From Hyphomicrobiales bacterium (GTDB lineage: Bacteria > Pseudomonadota > Alphaproteobacteria > Rhizobiales > Rhizobiaceae), in contig UBMI01000021.1 in assembly GCA_900466475.1 (NCBI GenBank), positions 372,001 through 436,000 on the forward strand: 64,000 nucleotides of DNA, written 5' to 3'. The notes under the pieces are model-generated. The model ran no database searches. It had not been told where the DNA came from and saw only the letters and a program-made list of their open reading frames with translations. The translations under genes and the position numbers were made by a program. The first letter of the stretch is position 1, and the number at the start of each line of letters is the position of its first letter. Of this stretch, positions 25,527 to 34,799 are shown one piece after another.

Positions 25527-26777
25527 ATGGCGAATGAAACGAATGAGACGGTGGCCGTCGTCGGCGCCGGTGTGATCGGTGCTTCGATTGCTTTCGAACT
25601 GCAGCGACGCGGCTTTCAAGTCACGTTGATCGACAAGGGCGAGCCGGGCAGAGGGACCTCTTACGGCAATATGGCGAGCATCGCGCTCGACTTCGCGGCC
25701 GGTTCCGGTCCCTCGACCTGGAAGAAGCTGCCGCGCTGGCTGATCGATCCGGAAGGTCCGGTCTGGCTGCGGCCAGGCTATGCGCCAAAAATCCTGCCCT
25801 GGTTCCTGCGGTTTCTCGCGGCCGGCCGTCCGGCACGTCTGAGAGAGATCGAGGATGCGGGCATGAGCCTCTCCAGGATCGCTCTCGGCGATATGACCGC
25901 CATGCTCAGTGCGATCGGCGCGCCCGACCTGATGACTGAAGAGGGCTGCCTTGCGATCTACGAGACCGAGGCCGAATTTGATGCGGACCGTGGCCACCTT
26001 GACCTGATGCGGCGCTACGGCATGGAATTCGAGGTGCTGAGCAACGGTGCGATCCAGTATTACGAGCCGACCCTCTCGCCGAAAATCGCCAAGGCCGTGC
26101 TGCTGCCGGACAACAAGTCGATCCGCGATCCCTATAAGCTGGTTGTAAAGCTTGCAGATGCGGCAAAGGCCGCCGGTGCCAACTTCGTGTCCGGGCAAGT
26201 GAAAACTGTCGAACGCAAGAGCGATGGCAGGACCGCCGTTCTTCTCGAAAACGGCAATCGCATCGAAGCCGACAAGGTCGTCCTGGCAGCCGGCGTCCAC
26301 ACGCGTTTCCTTGCCGAGGCCCTCGGTGAGCCGATCCCGCTCGAAACCGAACGTGGCTATCATACGCAGATCATGCAGCCCGGCATTTCCATGCGCTATT
26401 CGGTGATCTGGCCGCATCGCGCCTTCATGGTGACGCCGACCGCAGGCGGTATCCGTGTCGGCGGCAATGTCGAGCTGGCGGGGCTTACGGCCGCCCCCGA
26501 TTTCCGCCGTCCGCGCGTGCTGGTGCGCCACGCGCAACGCATCCTTCCCGGTCTCAAGGTCCAGGACACCAGCGAATGGATGGGCCATCGCCCGGCATTG
26601 CCGGATACGATCCCGATCGTTTCGCCTTCGTCGAAAATGCCTGGCGTCTTTTATGCCACCGGCCACGGCCATCTCGGTCTGACCTATTCGGCAACGACGG
26701 CGCGGTTGATCGCGGATATGGTGGCAGGTGTCAAAACATCAGTTGATATCAAACCATTCCGCATCGACAGATACTAG
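25527..26777 (+). CDS. FAD-dependent D-amino-acid dehydrogenase-like oxidoreductase
   Basis: 416 residues. The N-terminal ADP-binding fold is VAVVGAGVIGASIAFELQRR, followed by a DAO-type FAD domain with the closing GHGHLGLTYS motif that fits the DadA group. It should oxidise a D-amino acid to the 2-oxo acid and pass electrons to the respiratory chain. A proline-racemase-family gene follows after 89 bases, so hydroxyproline or proline is the likely substrate class: epimerisation to the D-form, then oxidation here. The exact substrate is inferred from context only. Confidence 0.85.
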   Translation: MANETNETVAVVGAGVIGASIAFELQRRGFQVTLIDKGEPGRGTSYGNMASIALDFAAGSGPSTWKKLPRWLIDPEGPVWLRPGYAPKILPWFLRFLAAGRPARLREIEDAGMSLSRIALGDMTAMLSAIGAPDLMTEEGCLAIYETEAEFDADRGHLDLMRRYGMEFEVLSNGAIQYYEPTLSPKIAKAVLLPDNKSIRDPYKLVVKLADAAKAAGANFVSGQVKTVERKSDGRTAVLLENGNRIEADKVVLAAGVHTRFLAEALGEPIPLETERGYHTQIMQPGISMRYSVIWPHRAFMVTPTAGGIRVGGNVELAGLTAAPDFRRPRVLVRHAQRILPGLKVQDTSEWMGHRPALPDTIPIVSPSSKMPGVFYATGHGHLGLTYSATTARLIADMVAGVKTSVDIKPFRIDRY

Positions 26778-26866
26778 CATTGGTCATGGCCGGAACCTTC
26801 GTCACCCGTAATAATATCCGCGTCGATGGCGCCATCACGCATCATATCTGATTGGGAGCTTGAGAG

Positions 26867-27904
26867 ATGAGATGGAAGCGCACGATCCAGCTTCTGGATG
26901 TTCATGCCGAAGGTGAGATCGGCAAGGTCGCAATCGGTGGCGTGCCCAAAATTCCGGGCGAGACGGTCGCCGCCCAGCTTCACTGGCTGAACACCGACCC
27001 CAAGGGGCAGGAGCTTCGTCGTTTCCTCTGCCTCGAGCCGCGTGGTGCACCGATCGGCTCGGTCAACCTGTTGCTGCCGCCAAAGCATCCGGACGCGGAT
27101 GCGGCCTTCATCATCCTGCAGCCTGATCAGGCGCATGCGAGCTCCGGCTCGAACTCCATCTGCGTGACGACCGCTCTCCTGGAATCCGGCATCGTCGAGA
27201 TGAAGGAGCCCGAAACCATCGTCACACTGGAAACCGCAGCCGGTCTCGTCAAGGCGACCGCCACTTGCCGCGACGGTCGCTGCGAGAAGGTGAAACTGAC
27301 GATGGTGCCGTCCTTCGTTCACGAACTGGATGTCGAGATCGACACGCCGCACTGGGGAACGATCAAGGCCGACATCTGTTATGGTGGCATCTTCTATGCG
27401 CTGGTCGATGTCGGCCAGATCAATTCGAAGATCGAAAAGGCCAATGCCGCAGCACTCGTCCAGGCCGGCATGGTGCTGAAGGATCTCATCAACCGGCAGA
27501 TGCCCGTCGTCCATCCGGAAATTCCTGCAATCTCGGGCGTCGCCTACGTCATGTTTCGCGATATCGAGGCCGATGGCACGGTGCGCACCTGCACGACGAT
27601 GTGGCCTGGACGTGCAGACCGTTCGCCCTGCGGCACCGGCAATTCGGCCAATCTGGCAACCCTTTACGCCCGCGGAAAAGCGAAAGTCGGCGACACATTC
27701 AAGTCGAAGTCGATCATCGGATCGGAATTCGAAGTCGGCCTCCAGGCGGTGACGGAGGTCGCCGGCAAGCCTGCCGTCATCCCGACGATCACTGGCCGCG
27801 GTTTCACCTTCGGCCTGTCGCAGGTCGCACTCGACCCCTTCGACCCGCATCCTCTCGGCTTTGCGCTGACGGATGTCTGGGGACCTTCGGCCGGCGAGAT
27901 CTGA
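26867..27904 (+). CDS. Proline racemase/hydroxyproline epimerase-family protein (Ser/Cys type)
   Basis: 345 residues. The family's second catalytic motif is intact (DRSPCGTGNSA, Cys present). At the first catalytic position, where racemases have CGH, this protein reads SSGSNS, so Ser replaces Cys. Ser/Cys, Cys/Cys and Thr/Cys variants are known in the family: Cys/Cys act as proline racemases or 4-hydroxyproline epimerases, Thr/Cys as trans-3-hydroxyproline dehydratases, and Ser/Cys are more mixed. The adjacent D-amino-acid dehydrogenase supports epimerisation followed by oxidation of a hydroxyproline. The fold call is firm, the reaction is uncertain. Confidence 0.85.
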   Translation: MRWKRTIQLLDVHAEGEIGKVAIGGVPKIPGETVAAQLHWLNTDPKGQELRRFLCLEPRGAPIGSVNLLLPPKHPDADAAFIILQPDQAHASSGSNSICVTTALLESGIVEMKEPETIVTLETAAGLVKATATCRDGRCEKVKLTMVPSFVHELDVEIDTPHWGTIKADICYGGIFYALVDVGQINSKIEKANAAALVQAGMVLKDLINRQMPVVHPEIPAISGVAYVMFRDIEADGTVRTCTTMWPGRADRSPCGTGNSANLATLYARGKAKVGDTFKSKSIIGSEFEVGLQAVTEVAGKPAVIPTITGRGFTFGLSQVALDPFDPHPLGFALTDVWGPSAGEI

Positions 27905-27920
27905 TCTCGCGTCTCAGCTA

Positions 27921-28397
27921 TCAATAGACGAAGGGATCGACTTCGGCCTTGACGGGTTCGTCGGCGGCCGTGGGATAGATCACGCCCTTGCGCAGGATGA
28001 TATTGGCATAGAGCCGCGGCTCGCTAGTCTGGATGACCGCATGGGCCGCGCGCACGCGCCCATAGAAATCCTGCCCGATAAGTGGAACGACCTCCCGATC
28101 CGGCTCATGCCTGGCGCAGCAGGCGATCATTTCCTCATGAACGGGGTCGAGCTTGTCGCGTTCGGCCTTCACCGTTGAGCGGAAAATTGCTTCTGCCACG
28201 AAGTCGTCAATTGGCAGCACGCTCAAAACGGCATCAAGGACCGGAATGAGATGATGTCCGTCGAGCCGGATCAGCCGCCGCGCATGCTCGATACCCGGAT
28301 AGTTGCCATCGACGATGGCAATTTCATCGCCATGGCCCATGCCGCGCAATGTCGCGAGCAGGTCCGGGCTCAAGAGCGGGTCAAGCCCTTTCAGCAT
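27921..28397 (-). CDS. RbsD/FucU-family sugar mutarotase
   Basis: 158 residues from the ATG at 28397, with AAGGAG 7 bases upstream; the longer frame upstream is antisense-like overlap with the ROK gene. It starts MLKGLDPLLSPDLLATLRGM followed by GHGDEIAIVDGNYP, the signature of RbsD/FucU, which interconvert sugar anomers (and pyranose/furanose forms). The His of GHGD is the expected catalytic residue. The start overlaps the end of the ROK regulator by 17 bases, so they are co-transcribed. It probably handles the sugar imported by the neighbouring Frc transporter. Confidence 0.88.
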   Translation of the reverse strand: MLKGLDPLLSPDLLATLRGMGHGDEIAIVDGNYPGIEHARRLIRLDGHHLIPVLDAVLSVLPIDDFVAEAIFRSTVKAERDKLDPVHEEMIACCARHEPDREVVPLIGQDFYGRVRAAHAVIQTSEPRLYANIILRKGVIYPTAADEPVKAEVDPFVY

Positions 28398-29628
28398 TGT
28401 CGATCTCCTTGAAGAGTACATTCTGGTCAGTAAGATAGCGCGCAAAGATCGGCAGGCTGGCGCCGCCGATGGCCCGTGCCTGCGCGCCGACCAGGCCCTC
28501 CACGATGTCGGGCATGACAACGCCCTGCAGGTCGAGCTTTTCAGCTTCGTGGATCGTCGCGTAAACGATACGCCGGCGCACCCAGTCCGGAAAGCCGCCA
28601 TCGATGACGGCGGCGCTGAAGTCGATGATGGAGGCGGCTGCCACGATCGCCTGTGCCAGCGCCTTGGCCGTATCCTGGATCCAGGTTTCCATTGGTTCGC
28701 CGAAATCCACCCAGTCGTCGGCCGAATACCAGAGCGGCTGCGGATCTATGCCGCGCTCGCGCAGCATGTTTTCCAGTACGAAGATGGAAGCGATTTCGAG
28801 GAGCTGCAGCGTTTCGCCATTCTTGCCGCGCACGGGCAGTGGGCCGATGGCGCCTGCTGTGCCGGTTTTGCCGGAAAAGATCGCCGAATTGAGCACGATC
28901 CCGCCGCCGATGAAGGAACCGATGAAGAAATAGACGAAATCCGGATAGGACGGACCAATGCCGAAGACCAGTTCGGCACCACAGGCGCTGGTGGCGTCGT
29001 TCTGCAGGAAGACCTGATAGGCGACCTGTTCGGCAATCTCTGCCTGCAGGTCGAAGTCGCGCCAGACTTCCATGGCACCCTCGGGCGCACCCACTTCGTC
29101 CGCCCAGTTCCAAAGCTCGAAAGGAGCCGCGATGCCGAGCCCGGCTATACGGCTGCGCTCGCGTTCGTCGAGCCTCCCTTCCAGCTCCCTGATCCCCTTG
29201 GTGACAAAGGACAGGATTTCGTGCGGCAGGGGGTAGGCGTAGATCCTGTGCAATTGCAGCCGGATATTGCCGACGAAATCCATCAGCACGAGGTCGGCAC
29301 TTCGCCGGCCGATCTTCACGCCGAAGGAATAGACGGCGTCCGGATTGAGCCGCATCGGAATGGATGGCTGGCCGACGCGACCGCGGATCGGTTCGCCGCG
29401 CGAAAGCAGGCCTTCCTTCTCCAGCGCGCGCATGATGACGGAGACGGTTTGGGCCGAAAGCCCGCTGCGGCGTGCGATATCGGCCTTCGATAACGCGCCG
29501 TATAGGCGCACCAGCGACAGCACGAGCCGTTCGTTATAGGCGCGCACCCTGATCTGGTTCGCACCTCCCGACGGATTTAGAATTGGTGGTGGGGCCGGCA
29601 TGGAATCCGGACCATCCAAGGACGACAT
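28381..29628 (-). CDS. frcR: ROK-family transcriptional regulator (FrcR-like)
   Basis: 415 residues. An N-terminal winged HTH (ALSKADIARRSGLSAQTVSV near 45-70) is joined to a ROK/sugar-kinase-like domain. The glycine-rich FFIGSFIGGGIVLN segment is present, but the CxCGxxGC-type zinc motif of many ROK proteins is not evident. It is divergent from frcB, matching frcR of the S. meliloti fructose locus, so it should sense fructose or a relative and repress the transporter. A perfect GAATTA-A-TAATTC palindrome lies in the gap between them. Confidence 0.85.
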   Translation of the reverse strand: MSSLDGPDSMPAPPPILNPSGGANQIRVRAYNERLVLSLVRLYGALSKADIARRSGLSAQTVSVIMRALEKEGLLSRGEPIRGRVGQPSIPMRLNPDAVYSFGVKIGRRSADLVLMDFVGNIRLQLHRIYAYPLPHEILSFVTKGIRELEGRLDERERSRIAGLGIAAPFELWNWADEVGAPEGAMEVWRDFDLQAEIAEQVAYQVFLQNDATSACGAELVFGIGPSYPDFVYFFIGSFIGGGIVLNSAIFSGKTGTAGAIGPLPVRGKNGETLQLLEIASIFVLENMLRERGIDPQPLWYSADDWVDFGEPMETWIQDTAKALAQAIVAAASIIDFSAAVIDGGFPDWVRRRIVYATIHEAEKLDLQGVVMPDIVEGLVGAQARAIGGASLPIFARYLTDQNVLFKEIDNAERA

Positions 29629-29684
29629 TGGCCACTCCTCCCGTTTAACGGCCTATGCCCGATTTCTCGCCAGCATGCCACATC

Positions 29685-29741
29685 GAATTAATAATTCAAT
29701 TGGATTTATTTATTGACAAGCGGTTTTCTTTCGCTCTTAAT
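29685..29741. promoter_or_regulatory. frc control region: palindrome and promoter
   Basis: A perfect palindrome GAATTAATAATTC sits at 29685-29697. Just downstream, TTGACA (29713-29718) and CTTAAT (29736-29741, 17-base spacing) form a good -35/-10 pair directed at frcB. The palindrome therefore lies 15 bases upstream of the -35 and is a candidate FrcR site. Confidence 0.55.
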
Positions 29742-29860
29742 TGCCAGCGTCAACGGCACGGGACGGCTTTGGGAGGGGCTCATGTCACATTCCGCAAGTC
29801 TCGCCGTGCATGAATTCCGGTGCCGCCTTGGGGGCGGGCCGGCTAATCTGGGAGGAGTTC

Positions 29861-30880
29861 ATGAAGAAATCAGTTCTCGCTTTCGGCGCGCTCGCGCTCG
29901 GCGTCGCCTTTTCCGCTCCGGCAATGGCGGCGGATGTTTCCGCATGCCTTATCACCAAGACCGACACCAACCCCTTCTTCGTGAAGATGAAGGAAGGTGC
30001 GACAGCCAAGGCCAAGGAACTCGGCGTCACGCTGAAGTCCTATGCCGGCAAGATCGACGGTGACAGCGAAAGCCAGGTCGCAGCGATCGAAAGCTGCATT
30101 GCCGATGGCGCAAAGGGCATTCTGATCGCCGCTTCGGACACCAAGGGCATCGTGCCCTCGGTCAAGAAGGCTCGCGACGCCGGCCTGCTGGTCATCGCAC
30201 TCGACACGCCGCTTGAGCCGGCCGATGCCGCAGACGCTACGTTTGCAACCGACAACCTGCTCGCCGGCAAGCTGATCGGTCAGTGGGCCAAGGAAACGCT
30301 GGGCGACAAGGCAAAGGACGCCAAGGTCGGCTTCCTCGACCTGACGCCGTCGCAGCCGACTGTCGACGTCCTGCGCGACCAGGGCTTCATGATGGGCTTC
30401 GGCATCGACCCGAAGGACCCGAACAAGATCGGCGACGAAGACGACAAGCGCATCGTCGGCCACGACGTGACGAACGGCAACGAGGAAGGCGGCCGCAAGG
30501 CCATGGAAAACCTTCTCCAGAAGGACCCGAGCATCAACGTCATCCACACGATCAATGAGCCGGCTGCGGTCGGCGCCTATCAGGCCCTGAAGGCCGTCGG
30601 CATGGAGAAGAACGTACTGATCGTATCGGTCGACGGTGGTTGCCCGGGCGTGAAGTCGGTCAAGGAAGGCGTCATCGGTGCGACCTCGCAGCAATATCCG
30701 CTGATGATGGCATCGCTCGGCGTCGAGGCGATCAAGAAGTTCGCTGACGGCGGTGAAAAGCCGAAGCCGACCGAAGGCAAGTCCTTCTTCGACACCGGCG
30801 TTTCCCTCGTCACCGACAAGCCGGTTTCCGGCGTCAAGTCGATCGACACGAAGGAAGGCACGGACAAGTGCTGGGGCTAA
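29861..30880 (+). CDS. frcB: Fructose ABC transporter, periplasmic binding protein
   Basis: 339 residues from the ATG at 29861 (GGAGGAG upstream). The signal peptide MKKSVLAFGALALGVAFSAP ends near AMAA. The mature protein is a family-1 sugar-binding protein (KTDTNPFFVKMKEGA, DLTPSQPTVD, VSVDGGCPGVKSVKEG). Gene order binding protein, permease, ATPase, kinase with a divergent ROK regulator is that of S. meliloti frcBCAK, a fructose (also ribose/mannose) importer. A GC-rich hairpin follows the gene, probably lowering expression of downstream genes relative to this one. Confidence 0.92.
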   Translation: MKKSVLAFGALALGVAFSAPAMAADVSACLITKTDTNPFFVKMKEGATAKAKELGVTLKSYAGKIDGDSESQVAAIESCIADGAKGILIAASDTKGIVPSVKKARDAGLLVIALDTPLEPADAADATFATDNLLAGKLIGQWAKETLGDKAKDAKVGFLDLTPSQPTVDVLRDQGFMMGFGIDPKDPNKIGDEDDKRIVGHDVTNGNEEGGRKAMENLLQKDPSINVIHTINEPAAVGAYQALKAVGMEKNVLIVSVDGGCPGVKSVKEGVIGATSQQYPLMMASLGVEAIKKFADGGEKPKPTEGKSFFDTGVSLVTDKPVSGVKSIDTKEGTDKCWG

Positions 30881-30907
30881 GCCCTGCCTGAACTAAGTGT
30901 GAGAAGT

Positions 30908-30934
30908 GGCCGGGGCTTGATCCCCGGCCGTTTT
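30908..30934 (+). terminator. Hairpin between frcB and frcC
   Basis: An 8-bp perfect stem ggccgggg/ccccggcc (30908-30915 with 30922-30929) followed by GTTTT. It is probably a partial terminator or a 3'-end stabiliser that favours the binding-protein mRNA. Confidence 0.65.
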
Positions 30935-31039
30935 GGGCGGACCATATGCCGTCGCCCGACAAACCGGCTGAACAAAGACCGGAAGACTATCGGCGACGGC
31001 TTTCGCGTGAGTTCGGCGCGCGGCTGCGAAGGAGGAACA

Positions 31040-32104
31040 ATGACCGGAGCACAGGAATTTGAACGCGTCCTCGACGAAAGCGACAAGAGTGTTGCCTCGT
31101 TCGAGCACGAGAATGTCTCGCTGATCAAACGCGCGCAGCATTTTCTGCACTCGACACCGGCCGCCGTGCCGCTGATCGTGCTGATACTGTCGATCGTGAT
31201 CTTCGGAATAACGATCGGCGGACGGTTCTTCTCGTCCTATACGCTAACGCTGATCCTGCAGCAGATCGCCATCGTCGGTATTCTCGGCGCCGGCCAGACG
31301 CTGGTTATCCTGACCGCCGGCATCGATCTTTCGATCGGCGTCATCATGGTCATCTCGGCCGTCATTATGGGCAATGTCGCCATCACCTATGGCATACCGA
31401 CACCGATCGCGGTCGTAGCCGGCCTCGTCGTCGGTGGTCTCTGTGGATTGCTGAACGGTTTCCTCGTCGCCTTCATGAAGCTGCCGCCGTTCATCGTAAC
31501 ACTCGGCACCTGGAACATCGTCATGGCGACGAATTTCATCTATTCCGCCAATGAGACGATCCGCGATACCGATGTCGATGAACAGGCGCCGCTGCTCCAT
31601 CTCTTCGCCACGAGCTTCAAGCTCGGCAGCGCGGTGCTGACCCTCGGCGTTATCGCCATGGTCCTGCTCGTCGTGCTGCTCTGGTATGTCCTCAATCACA
31701 CCGCCTGGGGCCGGCATGTCTATGCCGTCGGCGATGATCCGGAAGCTGCCAAGCTCTCCGGCATCCAGACCAAGAAGGTGCTGCTGACCGTCTACACCAT
31801 ATCGGGTGTCATCGCTGCCTTCGCCGCCTGGGTTTCGATCGGCCGCAATGGCTCGATTTCCCCGTCCTCGGCCGTCACGGACTATAATCTGCAAGCGATC
31901 ACCGCGACCGTCATCGGCGGCATCTCGCTCTTCGGCGGCCGAGGCTCCATTCTCGGCACGCTCTTCGGCACCATGATCGTCGGCGTCGTGTCCATGGGGC
32001 TCAACATGCTCGGTGCCGACCCACAATGGAAAGTCCTGCTGACAGGCGTGCTGATCATTGCCGCCGTCGCGATCGATCAATGGATCAGAAAGGTTTCGGT
32101 ATAA
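31040..32104 (+). CDS. frcC: Fructose ABC transporter, permease
   Basis: 354 residues from the ATG at 31040 (GGAGGAAC upstream). It has eight or more membrane segments and the BPD_transp_2 signature LVILTAGIDLSIGVIMVISA, typical of ribose-class sugar permeases. The N-terminal 35 residues are hydrophilic and acidic. Its stop is two bases before the frcA start. Confidence 0.93.
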   Translation: MTGAQEFERVLDESDKSVASFEHENVSLIKRAQHFLHSTPAAVPLIVLILSIVIFGITIGGRFFSSYTLTLILQQIAIVGILGAGQTLVILTAGIDLSIGVIMVISAVIMGNVAITYGIPTPIAVVAGLVVGGLCGLLNGFLVAFMKLPPFIVTLGTWNIVMATNFIYSANETIRDTDVDEQAPLLHLFATSFKLGSAVLTLGVIAMVLLVVLLWYVLNHTAWGRHVYAVGDDPEAAKLSGIQTKKVLLTVYTISGVIAAFAAWVSIGRNGSISPSSAVTDYNLQAITATVIGGISLFGGRGSILGTLFGTMIVGVVSMGLNMLGADPQWKVLLTGVLIIAAVAIDQWIRKVSV

Positions 32105-32106
32105 CC

Positions 32107-32889
32107 ATGGCTGGCGAACCCATTCTGACTGCCCGAGGCCTCGTCAAGCGTTATGGACGCGTGACTGCGCTCGACAATGCCGATTTCGACCTCTATCCGG
32201 GCGAAATCCTCGCTGTCATCGGCGATAACGGCGCCGGCAAATCCTCGCTCATCAAGGCGATATCGGGCGCAATCACGCCGGATGACGGAGTGATCACCCT
32301 GGAAGGCCGGCAGGTACAGTTCAGATCGCCGATGGAAGCGCGGGAAGCGGGTATCGAAACCGTCTATCAGAACCTCGCCCTTTCGCCGGCGCTGTCGATT
32401 GCCGACAACATGTTCCTCGGCCGCGAGATCCGTAAGCCAGGTCCGCTGGGCTCGTGGTTCCGCATGCTCGACCGGCCGACGATGGAAAAGCAGGCACGCA
32501 ACAAGCTGTCTGAACTCGGTCTGATGACCATCCAGAACATCAACCAGGCGGTGGAAACGCTCTCCGGCGGCCAGCGTCAAGGCGTCGCCGTTGCCCGTGC
32601 GGCGGCCTTTGGTTCCAAGGTCATCATCATGGACGAGCCGACTGCCGCCCTCGGCGTCAAGGAGAGCCGTCGCGTGCTGGAACTGATCCTCGACGTGCGC
32701 GCCCGTGGCATCCCGATCGTGCTCATCTCGCACAACATGCCGCATGTGTTCGAGGTCGCGGACCGCGTTCACATCCACCGTCTCGGACGCCGCCTGACGG
32801 TCATCAATCCGAAGGAATACACGATGTCCGATGCCGTCGCCTTCATGACCGGCGCCAAGGCAGCCCCTGCGGAGCCCGTTGCGGCATGA
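32107..32889 (+). CDS. frcA: Fructose ABC transporter, ATP-binding protein
   Basis: 260 residues, a single ABC domain rather than the double one usual in ribose-class systems, as in FrcA. Walker A GDNGAGKSS, signature LSGGQRQGVAVARA, Walker B VIIMDEP and the H-loop LISHN are all intact. It starts two bases after frcC and overlaps frcK by four bases (ATGA). It drives FrcBC-mediated fructose uptake. Confidence 0.94.
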   Translation: MAGEPILTARGLVKRYGRVTALDNADFDLYPGEILAVIGDNGAGKSSLIKAISGAITPDDGVITLEGRQVQFRSPMEAREAGIETVYQNLALSPALSIADNMFLGREIRKPGPLGSWFRMLDRPTMEKQARNKLSELGLMTIQNINQAVETLSGGQRQGVAVARAAAFGSKVIIMDEPTAALGVKESRRVLELILDVRARGIPIVLISHNMPHVFEVADRVHIHRLGRRLTVINPKEYTMSDAVAFMTGAKAAPAEPVAA

Positions 32890-33518
32890 ATGCGAGAATA
32901 GGCGAAATCGTCGGCGAGGTCCTGAACCGCGCCGGCGATTCCAGGCGCTTCCTGATTGCCATTGCGGGGCCACCCGGCGCCGGTAAATCCACCATGGCCG
33001 ACAATATCGCCGACGCCTTGAAGGTCCTGGGCGAAAGCGCTGCCGTTTTGCCCATGGACGGCTTCCATATGGACAATGCTGTTCTCATTGAGCGCGGCCT
33101 GCTGGCTCGCAAGGGCATTCCGGAAACCTTCGATGTACGCGGCTTCCTCGATATTGTCAGAGCCGTGCGGCCCGCCGACCAGGAGGTCCTCGTTCCCGTC
33201 TTTGATCGTTCGCGCGAGCTTGCGATCGCGTCGGCCAGGCCGATCGATCCGCAGGACCGCTTCATCATCATCGAGGGCAACTATCTGCTCTTCACGCAGG
33301 GCAAATGGGCCGAGCTCGACGGCATCTTCGATTACACGATCATGCTTGCCCCGCCGATGGAAGTTCTGGAAGAGCGCCTCTGGGATCGCTGGCGCGGCTA
33401 TAGACTGACCGAGGAGGAAGCGAGCGCCAAAGTCTACGGCAACGACCTGCCGAACGGCCGGCTCATTCTCGAAAATCGTCGGCCCGCCGACATCACATTG
33501 GAAATCGCGCTGGCCTGA
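32886..33518 (+). CDS. frcK: FrcK: P-loop kinase-like protein of the fructose locus
   Basis: 210 residues. A Walker A AIAGPPGAGKSTMADN near residue 25 and a later FIIIEGNYLLF strand resemble uridine kinase/pantothenate kinase-type P-loop proteins. Translation is coupled to frcA (ATGA overlap). In S. meliloti frcK is the last gene of the transporter operon and is annotated as a kinase. Whether it phosphorylates the sugar is uncertain; fructokinase proper is at 39683. Confidence 0.83.
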   Translation: MNARIGEIVGEVLNRAGDSRRFLIAIAGPPGAGKSTMADNIADALKVLGESAAVLPMDGFHMDNAVLIERGLLARKGIPETFDVRGFLDIVRAVRPADQEVLVPVFDRSRELAIASARPIDPQDRFIIIEGNYLLFTQGKWAELDGIFDYTIMLAPPMEVLEERLWDRWRGYRLTEEEASAKVYGNDLPNGRLILENRRPADITLEIALA

Positions 33519-33582
33519 GCAGTTGTTTCTGCACCGGTCTTGATGCTATCGAGGCGAAACCCGCATCGCTTCGGAGGCTCCC

Positions 33583-34623
33583 ATGCAATCGATCACTATC
33601 CGCCGTCCTGACGACTGGCATCTGCATCTGCGCGACGGCGCCATGCTGGAAGGTGTGATCGGAGATACGAGCCGAACCTTCGCGCGCGCCATCATCATGC
33701 CGAACCTGGTCCCGCCGGTCGTCACGACCGCGGATGCGGCCGCTTATCGCCAGCGTATCATGAAGGCGCTTCCGGCCGGCCATCGCTTCCAGCCGCTGAT
33801 GACGCTTTATCTCACCGAGCACACGAGCGCCGACGATGTGGAAGAGGGCAAGAAGAGCGGCCTCATCACCGCCGTAAAACTCTATCCGGCCGGCGCCACG
33901 ACCAATTCGCACGGCGGCGTGCGCGATATGGAAAAGGCGATGCCGGTACTGGAGCGCATGGCGAAGATCGGCCTGCCGCTCTGCGTCCACGGCGAGGTGA
34001 CGACGCCCGACGTCGATATTTTCGACCGCGAAGCCGTCTTCATCGAAACGGTGCTCGACCCGCTTCGCAAGCGCCTGCCGGAACTGAAGGTGACGATGGA
34101 ACATGTCACGACATCAGATGGCATCGACTATATCAAGTCGGCCAGGGCCAATCTTGCCGGCTCCATTACCACCCATCACCTGATCATCAACCGCAACGCC
34201 ATCCTCGTCGGCGGCATTCGCCCGCATTATTACTGCCTGCCCGTCGCGAAACGCGAAAATCACCGGCTGGCATTGAGGGTGGCGGCGACCAGCGGCGATG
34301 CCAGGTTCTTCCTCGGCACGGATTCCGCGCCGCATGTCGACCCGTTGAAGGAATGTGCTTGCGGCTGCGCGGGGATCTATACCTCGATCAACACGATGAG
34401 CTGCCTTGCCCATGTGTTCGAGCAGGATGGCGCGCTCGACAGGCTGGAGGCCTTTGCCTCCTTGAATGGTCCGGCCTGGTATGGGCTCGAGCCGAACGAG
34501 GAACGTATCACGCTGGAGCGGCAGGCCGATCCCGTGGTCTTCCCCGCCAGGATCGTAACCGGCGCCGGGCCGGTTACCGTCTTCGATCCGATGTTTGCAT
34601 TACATTGGCAGATCAAAGCCTGA
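33583..34623 (+). CDS. pyrC: Dihydroorotase, class II
   Basis: 346 residues, E. coli PyrC length. It starts MQSITIRRPDDWHLHLRDGA with the metal-binding HxH (HLHLRD); the carbamylated-Lys region KLYPAGATTNS, further metal ligands HGE and MEHVTT, and TDSAPH with the catalytic Asp all follow. It closes carbamoyl aspartate to dihydroorotate in pyrimidine synthesis. It lies 64 bases after frcK and may be partly co-transcribed, but a functional link is unlikely. pyrE is 4.3 kb further on. Confidence 0.96.
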   Translation: MQSITIRRPDDWHLHLRDGAMLEGVIGDTSRTFARAIIMPNLVPPVVTTADAAAYRQRIMKALPAGHRFQPLMTLYLTEHTSADDVEEGKKSGLITAVKLYPAGATTNSHGGVRDMEKAMPVLERMAKIGLPLCVHGEVTTPDVDIFDREAVFIETVLDPLRKRLPELKVTMEHVTTSDGIDYIKSARANLAGSITTHHLIINRNAILVGGIRPHYYCLPVAKRENHRLALRVAATSGDARFFLGTDSAPHVDPLKECACGCAGIYTSINTMSCLAHVFEQDGALDRLEAFASLNGPAWYGLEPNEERITLERQADPVVFPARIVTGAGPVTVFDPMFALHWQIKA

Positions 34624-34664
34624 GAACCTGTACAGACTTAAATATTTTTCTTCTTATAGTTGCT

Positions 34665-34692
34665 GTCGAGCGTTGATTTTGTAACGCTCGGC
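34665..34692. other. Stem-loop downstream of pyrC
   Basis: An 8-bp perfect stem cgagcgtt/aacgctcg (34667-34674 with 34683-34690), extended by a T-G and a G-C pair, loop gattttgt. No T run follows, so it is not a clear terminator. It lies in the 176-base AT-rich gap before the diguanylate cyclase gene. Confidence 0.5.
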
Positions 34693-34799
34693 TGCGAAAC
34701 CTATGTTTTTTAACGGAATGCGTAAGACATTCGTCAGCAATGACGAGATAGATTTTTAAAAACGTTATCGGCGCGGCAAGAGCCGCGGAGATTTAAAGC

